A DNA stretch of 64,000 nucleotides from Arachis hypogaea (Eukaryota > Streptophyta > Magnoliopsida > Fabales > Fabaceae). The DNA lies in NCBI RefSeq assembly GCF_003086295.3, contig NC_092048.1:92608626-92672625 (forward strand), read 5' to 3'. Below are positions 54,477 through 64,000 of the stretch, piece by piece. The notes below the pieces were generated by a model. The model was not told the origin of the DNA. It did no database searches and was given only the letters and a program-made list of their open reading frames with translations. The number at the start of each line of letters is the position of its first letter. Positions within the stretch are counted from its first letter, which is position 1. The translations under genes were made by a program, and so were the position numbers.

Positions 54477-56013
54477 TGATGAGCGGATAATTTATACGCC
54501 TTTTGGCATTGTTTTTACTTAGTTTTTAGTATGATTTAGTTGGTTTTTAGTATATTTTTATTAGTTTTTAACTAAAAATCACATTTTTGGACTTTACTAT
54601 GAGTTTGTGTGTTTCTGTGATTTCAGGTATTTTCTGGCTGAAATTGAGGGAGCTGAGCAAAAATCTGATTCAGGCTGAAAAAGGACTGCTGATGCTGTTG
54701 GATTCTGACCTCCCTGCACCCAAACTGGATTTTCTGGAGCTACAGAACTCCAAATGGCACGCTCTTAATTGAGTTGGAAAGTAGACATCCAGGGCTTTCC
54801 AGCAATATATAATAGTCTATACTTTGCTCAAGGATAGACGACATAAACTGGCGTTCAACACCAGTTCCATGTTACAGTCTGGCGTCCAGCGCCAGAAACA
54901 AGTTACAAGTTGGAGTTCAACGCCAGAAACAGGTTACAACCTGGCGTTGAACGCCCAAAACAGCTCAGGCACGTGAGAAGCTTAAGTCTCAGCCCCAGCA
55001 CACACCAAGTGGGCCCCAGAAGTGGATTTCTGCGCTATCTATCATAGTTTACTCATTTTCTGTAAACCTAAGTTACTAGTTTAGTATTTAAACAACTTTT
55101 AGAGATTTATTTTGGATCTCATGACATTTTTAGATCTGAACTTTGTACTCTTTGACGGCATGAGTCTCTAAACTCCATTGTTGGGGGTGAGGAGCTCTGC
55201 AGCGTCTTGATGAATTAATGCAATCATCTTTGTTTTCCATTCAAACACGCTTGTTCCTATCTAAGATGTTCATTCGCGCTTCACTATGAAGAAGGTGATG
55301 ATCCGTGACACTCATCACCTTCCTCAATCCATGAACGTGTGCCTGACAACCACCTTCGTTCTACATCAGATTGAATGAGTATCTCTTAGATTTCTTAATC
55401 AGAATCTTCGTGGTATAAGCTAGAATTGATGGCGGCATTCATGAGAATCCGGAAAGTCTAAACCTTGTCTGTGGTATTCCGAGTAGGATTCAAGGATTGA
55501 ATGGCTGTGACGAGCTTCAAACTCGCGATTGTTGGGCGTAGTGACAGACGTAAAAGAATCAAGGGATTCTATTCCGACATGATCGAGAACCAACAGATGA
55601 TTAGCCGTGCTGTGACAGAGCATTTGGACCATTTTCACTCAGAGGACGGGAAGTAGCCATTGACAACGGTGACACCTTACATACAGCTTGCCATGGAAGG
55701 AGCCTTGCGTGTGTGAAGAAGAAGACAGGGAGAAAGCAGAGATTCAGAAGACAAAGCATCTCCAAAACTCCAACATATTCTCCATTACTGCATACCAAGT
55801 ATTTATTTTATGTTCCCTTGTTCATTTGCAAGTCAACTGATAATTATAATTGGCCTCCTAACTGAGATTTACAAGATAACCAGAGATTGCTTCAAACCAA
55901 CAATCTCCGTGGGATTCGACCCTTACTCACGTAAGGTATTACTTGGACAACCCAGTGCACTTGCTGGTTAGTGGTACGAATTGTGAAAAGTGTGATTCAC
56001 AATTCGTGAACCA
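54477..56013 (+). mobile_element. Solo LTR (TGATGAGCGG family), TSD TTGAG
   Basis: TGATGAGCGGATAATTTATA to AATTCGTGAACCA with perfect TTGAG duplications (54472-54476 and 56014-56018). Inserted in E10 in the opposite orientation, at the 3' end of the gag-protease frame. Contains GACCTCCCTGCACCCAAACT, ATATATAATAGTCTATACTT and GGCGTT words (54848-54958). The TATA word seen in E10 appears as TATTTAAACA here. Confidence 0.9.
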
Positions 56014-58249
56014 TTGAGACTTCCCAACACCAAACTTAGAGTTTGACTGTGGGGGCTCTGGTTGACTCTGTTTTGAGAGAAGCTTTTTATGCTTCCTCTC
56101 CATGTTTACAGAAGGGTTACCTTGAGTTGTAAATACAAGGGAGTCCTCATTCAATTGAAGGACTAATTCACCTCTGTCAACATCAATCGCAGCTCTTGCT
56201 GTGGCTAGGAAAGGTCTTCCAAGGATGATGGATTCATCCTCATCCTTCCCAGTATCAAGGATTATGAAATCAGCAGGGATGTAAAGGCCTTCAGCCTTTA
56301 CTAACACGTCCTCTACTTGTCCATAAGCCTGTTTTCTTGAATTGTCTGCCATCTCTAATGAGATTTTAGTAGCTTGCACCCCAAAGATTCCCAGTTTCTC
56401 TATTACAGAGAGGGGCATGAGGTTTATCCCTGAACCAAGGTCACATAGAGCCTCTTCAAAGATCATGTTGCCTATGGTACAAGGTATTACGAACTTTCCA
56501 GGATCCTGTTTCTTCTGAGGCAATGTCAGTTGATCCAGATCACTTAGTTCATTGGTGAACAAGGAAGGTTTATCTTCCCAAGTCTCAATACCAAATAATT
56601 TGGCATTCAGATTCATAATTGCACCAAGGTACTTGGTAACTTGCTCTTCAGTAACATCCTCATTCTCTTCAGAAGATGAATACTTGTCAGAGCTCATGAA
56701 GGGCATAAGGAGGTTCAATGGAATCTCTATGGTCTCTAGATGAGTCTCAGATTCCTTTGGTTCCGCAAAGGGAAACTCCTTATTGATCACTGGACGTCCC
56801 AGGAGGTCTTCCTCACTGGGATTTATGTCCTCCCCTTCCTCTCCAGGTTCGGCCGTGTTGACTAATTCAATGGCCTTGCACTCTCCTTTTGGGTTTTCTT
56901 CTGTATTGCTTGGGAGAGTACTAGGAGGGATTTCAGTGACTCTTTTACTCAGCTGGCCCACTTGTGCCTCCAAATTTCTAATGGAGGACCTTGTTTCATT
57001 CATGAAACTTACAGTGGCCTTAGATAGATCAGAGACTAAGTTTGCTAAATTAGAGGTATTTTGTTCAGAGTTCTCTGTCTGTTGCTGAGTGGATGATGGA
57101 AAAGGTTTACTATTGTTAAACCTATTTCTTCCACCATTATTAAAGCCTTGTTGAGGCTTTTGTTGATCCTTCCATGAGAAATTTGGATGATTTCTCCATG
57201 ATGAGTTATAGGTGTTTCCATAAGGTTCACCTAAGTAATTTACCTCTGCTATTGTAGGGTTCTCAGGATCATAGGCCTCTTCTTCAGAAGGCGCCTCTTG
57301 AGTACTGTTGGATGTAGCTTGCATTCCATTCAGACTCTGAGAAATCATATTGACTTGTTGAGTCAATATTTTGTTCTGAGCCAATATGGCATTCAGAGTA
57401 TCAATTTCAAGAACTCCCTTCTTCATAGGCGTCCCATTACTCACAGGATTCCTCTCAGAAGTGTACATGAACTGGTTATTAGCAACCATTTCAATGAGTT
57501 CTTGAGCTTCTGCAAGCGTTTTCTTTAGGTGAATGGATCCACCTACAGAAGTATCCAATGACATTTTAGCTAATTCAGACAGACCATTATAGAATATATC
57601 CAGGATGGTCCATTCTGAAAGCATGTCAGAAGGACACTTTTTGGTCAGTTCCTTGTATCTCTCCCAAGCTTCATAGAGGGACTCACCTTCTTTCTGCCTG
57701 AAGGTTTGAATATCCACTCTAAGCTTACTCAACTTTTGAGGAGGAAAAAACTTGGCTAAGAAAGCCTTGACCAGCTTATCCCAAGAGTTCAGGCTATCTT
57801 TGGGTTGAGAGTCGAACCACACTCTAGCTCTGTCTCTTACAGCAAAGGGGAAAAGCATGAGCCTGTAGACTTCAGGATCTACTCCATTAGTCTTAACAGT
57901 ATCACAGATATGCAAGAATTCAGTTAAGAACTGAAAGGGATCTTCAGATGGAAGTCCATGAAACTTGCAGTTTTGCTGCATCAGAGAAACTAGCTGAGGT
58001 TTCAACTCAAAATTGTTTGCTCCAATGGTAGGGATGGAGATGCTTCTTCCATGTAAATTGGAATTAGGTGCAGTAAAGTCACCAAGCATCCTCCTTGCAT
58101 TATTATTATTTTCGGCTGCCATCTCCTCTTCCTGTTCAAAAATTTCTGAAAGGTGCTTGCTGGATTGTTGTAATTTAGCTTCTCTTAGTTTCCTCTTCAG
58201 AGTCCTTTCAGGTTCTGGATCTGCTTCAACAAGAATTTTCTTGTCCTTG
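56014..58249 (-). CDS. gag: E10 gag-protease polyprotein, main part
   Basis: An open frame read as 773 codons from 58260 to 55939, of which the first few and the last about 25 codons are contributed by the flanking solo LTRs. In order: a charged N-terminus, the gag capsid domain at residues about 125-245 (NNFELKPQLVSLMQ, WDKLVKAFLAKFFPPQKLSK, SLYEAWERYKELTKKCP), an Asn/Gln-rich linker without a CCHC zinc knuckle, and a retropepsin-like domain at about 590-710 (CDLGSGINLMPLS, ADFIILDTGKDEDESI, IILGRPFLATARAAID). The catalytic Asp is present; the usual DLGAS reads DLGSG. No stop or frameshift interrupts it, in contrast to E4 and E1. The solo LTR at 58250 has displaced the first five or six codons, with the ATG at 59697. 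The gene ends after protease without RT, so E10 is non-autonomous by loss of pol. Confidence 0.85.
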
Positions 58250-59681
58250 TGATAAACCACTATTTTATGATTTATCTTGTGCTCAATTGAGTGGTTTTTA
58301 TCTACTCTTCACCCACTTATTCATACTATTTGCATGGTTTTATATTTCCTTCCTGATTTTGTGCTATGATTGAAAACATGCTTTTTTGATCTTATATTTG
58401 CTTATTATTAATCCTCTTTTATTACCATTAGATGCCTTGATATGTGTGTTAAGTGTTTCCAGATATTATAAGGCAGGAATGGCTTGGAGGATGGGAAGAA
58501 AGCATGCAAAAGTGGAAGGAATGCAAGAAGTTGGAGAAATCGCTAACCTGTCCAGCCTGACCTCTCTGCACTCAAATGGCTATAACTTTAGCTACAGAGG
58601 TCCAAACGACGCGGTTTCAGTTGCGTTGGAAAGCTAACGTCCGGGGCTTCGATTTGATAAATAATATGGTATAGTTCCCCTGACGCTAGGCGACGCGACC
58701 GCGTGATCCATGCGGCCGCGTCGCAAGTGACGGAAATCAGCGCAAATGAATTCGCAACCAGCGAATTCTGGGCTAGTTTTGACCCAGTTTGCGGCCCAGA
58801 AAACATAGATTAGAGGCTATAAAGTATGGGACTGCACCCATTCATAATGAGGCTTACACAATTCACAATTTTAGGAGTAGATGTAGTTTTTAGAGAGAGA
58901 GGTTCTCTCCTCTCTCTTAGGATTAGGATTTAGGACTTCTCTTAGTTTTAGGAGTGACTCTCAATCCCAGGTTCTTTATTTTATTTATTTTTCCATGCAT
59001 GTCTATGTCAGATTTAAGTTCTTTTGTTAATGCAATTTGAGGTATTTCAGTTTAATATTGCTTTCTTTTATTTACATGATTACTGCTTCCCACCTGAAGA
59101 CATTTTTATTCCAGCAAATTTACTTTTCCTCCTTTTGGTTTTGGTTAAGAAATCAGTAACTCAAGAGTTATCCAACTTAATAGCATAATTTTAAATTGTT
59201 ATCTTTGCTAATTGAACTGAGTTTCAATAATCTCAATCTTTTCTTAGGAATTAACTAGGATTTGAAGATCAAACTAATTAGTCACTTGACCTTCCTCTGC
59301 TTTAAGTAAGAGTTAACTAAGTGAAATTAAGATTCAATTTTTATTATCATTGATAAGGATAACTTGGTCTGGACTTCCAATTTCTTATACCTTACCAAGA
59401 GATTTTATTATTATTATTTTATTTTACTTGTCATATAACATATTCCCACCTTACTTCCAAAACCCCCAATTTACAATCTTCATAACCAATAATAAGAACA
59501 TACTTCCCTGCAATTCCTTGAGAAGACGACCCGAGGTTTGAATACTCGGTTATCAATTTCAAAGGGGTTTGTTACTTGTGACAACCAAAACGTTAGTAAG
59601 AAAGGTTGATTGCTTGGTTTAGTAACTATACTTACAACGAGAGTTTCTATAACCTCTAAACCATCAATCTTCAGTTCTTCA
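58250..59681 (+). mobile_element. Solo LTR (TGATAAACC family), TSD CCTTG
   Basis: TGATAAACCACT to AGTTCTTCA with perfect CCTTG duplications (58245-58249 and 59682-59686). It inserted within the first codons of the E10 gag. It contains both the GACCTCTCTGCACTCAAA block (58556-58650) and the ACGCGACCGCGTGA cluster (58688-58735), followed by CTATAAAGTATGG (58818-58830) as a possible TATA box. Confidence 0.9.
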
Positions 59682-61521
59682 CCTTGCTTTTGCTCATATG
59701 AAAAAGAGGAACAGAAAAATAATAATAATAGGGTCCTTTTTACCACAGTATAGAGGTCCCTGTGTGAGTAGAAGAAAAGAAGAAGAAAAAATTCGAACAC
59801 AGATGGAAGAGGGGGTTTGAATTTGGGTGAGATAAAGTGTTAGTAGATGAATAAATAAATATAAGGAGATGAGAGAGAAAGATGATTTTCGAAAATAATT
59901 TTTGAAAAAGAGGAGTAATTTTCGAAAATTAAGATAAAAAATTAGAATAATTAGTTAATTAAAAAAAATTTTGAAAAAGAGGGAAGATATTTTCGAAAAT
60001 TAGAGAGAGAGAGAGTTAGTTAGGTAGTTTTGAAAAAGATAAGAAACAAACAAAAAGTTAGTTAGTTAGTTAAAACAAATTTGAAAATCAATTGTGAAAA
60101 GATAAGAAGTTAGAGAAGATATTTTAAAATCAAATTTTTGAAAAAGATAAGATAAGGAGATATTTTTGAAAAGATATGATTGATATTAGTTTTGAAAAAG
60201 ATTTGATTTTTTAAAATCACAATTAATGACTTAATTCACAAGAAATCACAAAGTATGATTCTAGAACTTAAAGTTTGAATCTTTCTTAACAAGTAAGTAA
60301 CAAACTTGAAATTTTTTGAATCAAAACATTAATTGATGATGTTATTTTCGAAAATTAGGAGATAAAGATAAGAAAAAGATTTTTGAAAAATATTTTTAAA
60401 ATTTTCGAAAATAACTAAGAAAAATGAAAAAGATTTGATTTTTGAAAAAGATTTTGAAAAAGATAAGATTTTTAAATTGAAAATTTGATTTGACTCATAA
60501 AAACAACTAGATTTTTAAAAAGTTTTGAAAAAGTCAACTCAAATTTTCGAATTTATGAGAAGAAAAAGGGAAGGATATTTTTTTGATTTTTGAATTTTTA
60601 ATGATGAGAGGGAAAAACATGAAAAAGACTCAATGCATGAAAATTTTGGATCAAAACAATGAATGCATGCAAGAATTCTATGAATGTCAAGATGAACACC
60701 AAGAATACTTTGAAGATCATGATGAACATCAAGAACATATTTTTGAAAAATTTTTTATGCAAAGAAAACATGCAAGACACCAAACTTAGAAATCTTTGAT
60801 GCTTAGACTCTATGGATGCAAAAATGCACATGAGAAACAAGACAAGACACAAAACAAGAAAACATCAAGATCAAACAAGAAGATTTACCAAGAACAACTT
60901 GAAGATCATGAAGAACACTATGAATGCATGAATTTTTCGAAAATTTTATGCAAACTTTAAAACATGCAATTGACACCAAACTTTCAACTTGACTCAAGAC
61001 TCAAACAAGAAACATGAAATATTTTTTATTTTTATGAATTTTTTTATTTTTTTGGATTTTTATTTTATATTTTTTTCGAAAATTATTTAGAAAAAGAAAA
61101 ATAAGGATTCCAAAATTTTTAATATGAATTCCAGGAATCTTGTGCTCTTTAGTCTAAAGCTCCAATCTGAGGGTTAGGCATGGCTTAATAGCCAGCCAAG
61201 CTTTAGTATGTAACTCAGACATGACACAGCTGACATACCAATCAACCTGCCTCTATGCTGATGGTTGGAAGCCCCTATCCAAAAGAATTAGACATGGCTT
61301 TACAGCCAGCCAGGCTTCAACATGCTTCATGAAACTCTAGAATTCATTCTTAAAAATTCTGAAGAAAAATATATTTTTGAAAAGATTCATTTTATTTTTT
61401 TTTTTTGAAAACAGATGAGAAATTTTTGAAAGATTTTTGAAAAATTTTTGAAAAGAAAACAAAAAGAAAATTACCTAATCTGAGCAACAAGATGAACCGT
61501 CAGTTGTTCAAACTCGAACAA
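59682..61521 (-). other. E10 gag start codon and long leader
   Basis: The gag ATG is at 59695-59697. Upstream, about 1.8 kb separates it from the PBS. 59850-60560 is dominated by repeated GAAAAAGAT/TTTTGAAAA words. 60600-61000 has repeats such as GATGAACACCAAGAATACTT, and 61170-61330 holds two copies of a CATGGCTTNACAGCCAGCCA unit. Frames on either strand are compositional. Leaders this long occur in Athila-type elements; packaging or translation signals may lie here but cannot be read off. Confidence 0.6.
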
Positions 61522-61539
61522 TCCCCGGCAACGGCGCCA
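61522..61539 (-). promoter_or_regulatory. E10 primer binding site (tRNA-Asp, perfect)
   Basis: The minus strand reads TGGCGCCGTTGCCGGGGA, exactly complementary to the last 18 bases of plant tRNA-Asp, including CCA. It is 6 bp from the LTR end at 61546. The standard for judging the decayed PBS copies of E1 and E6. Confidence 0.95.
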
Positions 61540-61545
61540 AAAACT

Positions 61546-63251
61546 TGGTGCACGAAATTGTGATCTCAGGCAACGGCGCCAGAAACTCTGTACGCACGTC
61601 TTAATAAATCGTTTTTCATTCACAACTTCGATACAACTAACCAGCAAGTGCACTGGGTCGTCCAAGTAATAAACCTTACGTGAGTAAGGGTCGATCCCAC
61701 GGAGATTGTTGGTATGAAGCAAGCTACGGTCACCTTGTGAATCTCAGTCAGGCGGATATAAAATAGTTATGGAGTTTTCGAACATAAATAATAAATAGAT
61801 AGAAAATAAGGATAGAAACACTTATGTATATCATTGGTGAGAGTTTCAGATAAGTGTAAGAGATGCTTTCGTTCCTCTGAACCTCTGCTTTCCTGCTGTC
61901 TTCATCCAATCAGTCTTACTCCTTTCCATGGCTGGCTTTATGTAAGAACATCACCGTTGTCAATGGCTACTTTTAATCCTCTCTGGAAAATGGTCTGATG
62001 CGCTGTCACTGCATGGCTAATCGTCTAGAGGCATCACCCTTGCCAATGGCTGCATCCTATCCTCTTGTGAAAATGGTCCAAATGCTCTGTCACAGCACGG
62101 CTAATCATCTGAGGTTCTCGATCATACTGGAATAGGATTCACCCTCCTTTTGCGTCTGTCACTATGCCCAGCACTCGCGAGTTTGAAGTTCGTCACAGTC
62201 ATTCAATCCCAGAGTCCTACTCGGAATACCACAAACAAGGTTTAGACTTTCCAGACTCTCATGAATGCTACCATCAATCTAGCTTATACCACGAAGATTC
62301 TGATTAAGAGATCCAAGAGATACTCATTCAATCTAAGGTAGAACGGAAGTGGTTGTCAGGCACGCGTTCATAGGGAATGATGATGATTGTCATGTTCATC
62401 ACATTCAGGTTGAAGTGCGAATGAATATCTTAGAAGCTGAATTGAATAGAAAAACAGTAGTACTTTGCATTAATCTTTGAGGAACAGTAGAGCTCCACAC
62501 CTTAATCTATGGAGTGCAGAAACTCTACCGTATGAAAATACATAAGTGATAATGGTCCAGACATGGCCGAATGGCCAGCCCCCATGAAAGTCTAAGATAG
62601 CATAAAACTGATCAAAGATGTCTAATACAATAGTAAAAAGTCCTATTTATACTAAACTAGTTACTAGGGTTTACAGAAGTAAGTAATTGATGCATAAATC
62701 CACCTCCGGGGCCCACTTGGTGTGTGCTTGGGCTGAGCTTGAATGTTACATGTGCAGAGGCTCTTTCTGGAGTTGAACGCCAGGTTGTAACGTATTTCTG
62801 GCGTTCAACTCTGGTTTGTGACGTGTTTCTGGCGTTTAACTCCAGACAGCAGCGTAGAACTGGCATTCAACGCCCTTTTACGTCGTCTAAACTCGGTCAA
62901 ATTATGAACTATTATATATTGCTGAAAAGCTCTGGATGTCTACTTTCCAACGCAATTAGAAGCGCGCTATTTTGAGTTCTGTAGCTCCAGAAAATCCACT
63001 TTGAGTGCAGGGAGGTCAGAATCCAACAGCATCAGCAGTCCTTCTTCAACCTCTGAATCTGATTTTTGCTCAAGTCCCTCAATTTCAACCAAAAAATACC
63101 TGAAATCACAGAAAAATACACAAACTTATAGTAAAGTCCAGAAATGTGAATTTAACATAAAAACTAATAAAAACATCCCTAAAAGTAACTAGATTCTACT
63201 AAAAACATACTAAAAACAATGCCAAAAAGCGTATAAATTATCCGCTCATCA
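61546..63251 (-). mobile_element. E10 5' LTR (1706 bp)
   Basis: TGGTGCACG to CGCTCATCA, followed by the target duplication GTTTC. Contains an internal PBS-like copy at 61568-61581, a TATA box at 62642-62651 and GGCGTT words at 62765-62880. Close similarity to 49471-51187 indicates that E10 is one of the youngest full insertions here. Confidence 0.95.
62642..62651 (-). promoter_or_regulatory. TATA box of the E10 5' LTR
   Basis: TATAAATAGG on the minus strand; it would drive transcription of E10 into its leader and gag. Confidence 0.55.
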
Positions 63252-63256
63252 GTTTC

Positions 63257-64000
63257 CCAAAGAGTTGACACAAGGTGCAATTTATTGGTTAGAATTTTTC
63301 TAAGTAATTTTTGTAGTGGAGAATGAAAAAATAAATGGCTTGAAATTAAAGCAATGAGCAGTAACAAGAGATGTTATGTATTTGAAATAAAAGACCTTGG
63401 TTAGGAGAGATAATTGGAATTTCTATCCTTGTTGTCTTCCCCAAGTATAATAGCAAAGGTTTATTGCTTCCACTTAGTTATCCTTTTGCAGTTGCAGGAA
63501 AGTCAAGTGGGTACCACTACTCTAGCTCACAAGTCCTAGTCACTTCAGGGGGAAGGACTAGAGTTGGTGAGAATCGAGTTAGCCAGCAATTTCCAATTAC
63601 AGATTACACTTGAGTATCACAACTCAAGGGTTTCTAATTAATCAAATCCTAAGCCAAGTTGGGAGCTCTACTCCATTAACATGAATGCCATTTTCATAAA
63701 CACATAATAGGAGTAAATAAAGGACATGGTAATTTTGAGAAATTAATTAAATTAAAACTGGCACGAACAATAATTAATATGAATCAAACAAGCTATAAAA
63801 ATAAATATAAAAATACTTCACTGCATTAATAACATTCAAAAATAACAATATCTAAACATGAACATCAAAGAAATTAAATGGAAAAGAGTAGTTGAGTTAT
63901 CGGAAAAGTAAACTATAGAGATGATGACTTCAATAGAAGGTAGTAGCAGCTCTCTCAAGATCTAATCCAAAACGAAACTAAGAAATCAAAACCCTAGAGA
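63257..64000 (-). mobile_element. E9 LTR, continuation to the window edge
   Basis: Resumes after E10 with CCAAAGAGTTGACACAAGG, in register with the GGGTCGTTTC sequence before 49470. It has the usual landmarks of the TGATAAACC-type LTR group (CACTTAGTTATCC, CAAGTCCTAGTCAC, CTCAAGGGTTTCTAATTAATC). The LTR end, PBS and coding region are beyond 64000. Confidence 0.6.

Noticed and set aside
60583..60852. Gln/Glu/His-rich ORFs in the E10 leader
   Set aside because: Low-complexity repeats read in both directions; position upstream of gag and repeat structure argue against a gene.

Overview
This window is a pile of nested plant LTR retrotransposons, and I see no convincing host gene. The elements are mainly Ty3/gypsy of the Athila type: a tRNA-Asp primer binding site, gag without a CCHC zinc knuckle, protease-RT-RNase H-integrase order, and an extra ORF between pol and the 3' LTR. 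The LTR ends (TGATGAGCGG..., TGATAAACC..., TGATGCGTGAG...) and the dispersed word CTGGCGTTTAACGCCAG look to me like peanut (Arachis) repeats. That organism call is recognition, not a search result.

Left block, 1-32915. E2 is a plus-strand Athila-like element whose 5' half lies left of the window. Three minus-strand elements cut it: E1 (to 9658; gag, broken protease, no RT), E3 (11819-19397; intact 518-codon gag-like ORF) and E4 (20693-30063; full but decayed pol plus an intact env-position ORF). A hAT-like end interrupts the left LTR of E1, and a solo LTR (2205-3688) sits inside E1. E2 pol reads 9659-11818 and then 19398-20692. E4 has lost its 5' end at about 30063, where the 3' part of a plus-strand element E5 (3' LTR 31368-32915) begins.

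Middle block, 32916-41212. An unidentified stretch is followed by E6 (a broken relative of E3), a solo LTR (36796-38227), a possible copia LTR remnant, and another LTR (about 39025-40587).

Right block, 41213-64000. A chromovirus-like LTR (E7, from 41213) holds a solo LTR (42969-49312, split by E8 at 43057-47824) and E9 (49327 to beyond the window). E9 is split by E10 (49471-63251, target duplication GTTTC, two near-identical LTRs), and E10 is itself split by two solo LTRs (54477-56013, 58250-59681). Nesting is four deep here.

How the parts relate: E4 has a (dead) polymerase set. E1, E10, E3, E6 and E8 lack RT and integrase and would need enzymes supplied in trans. The observations I rate highest are: a tRNA-Asp sequence captured at the primer binding site of E8; exchange of central LTR blocks between different LTR families; and clusters of family-specific palindromic words lying upstream of TATA boxes in many of the LTRs.
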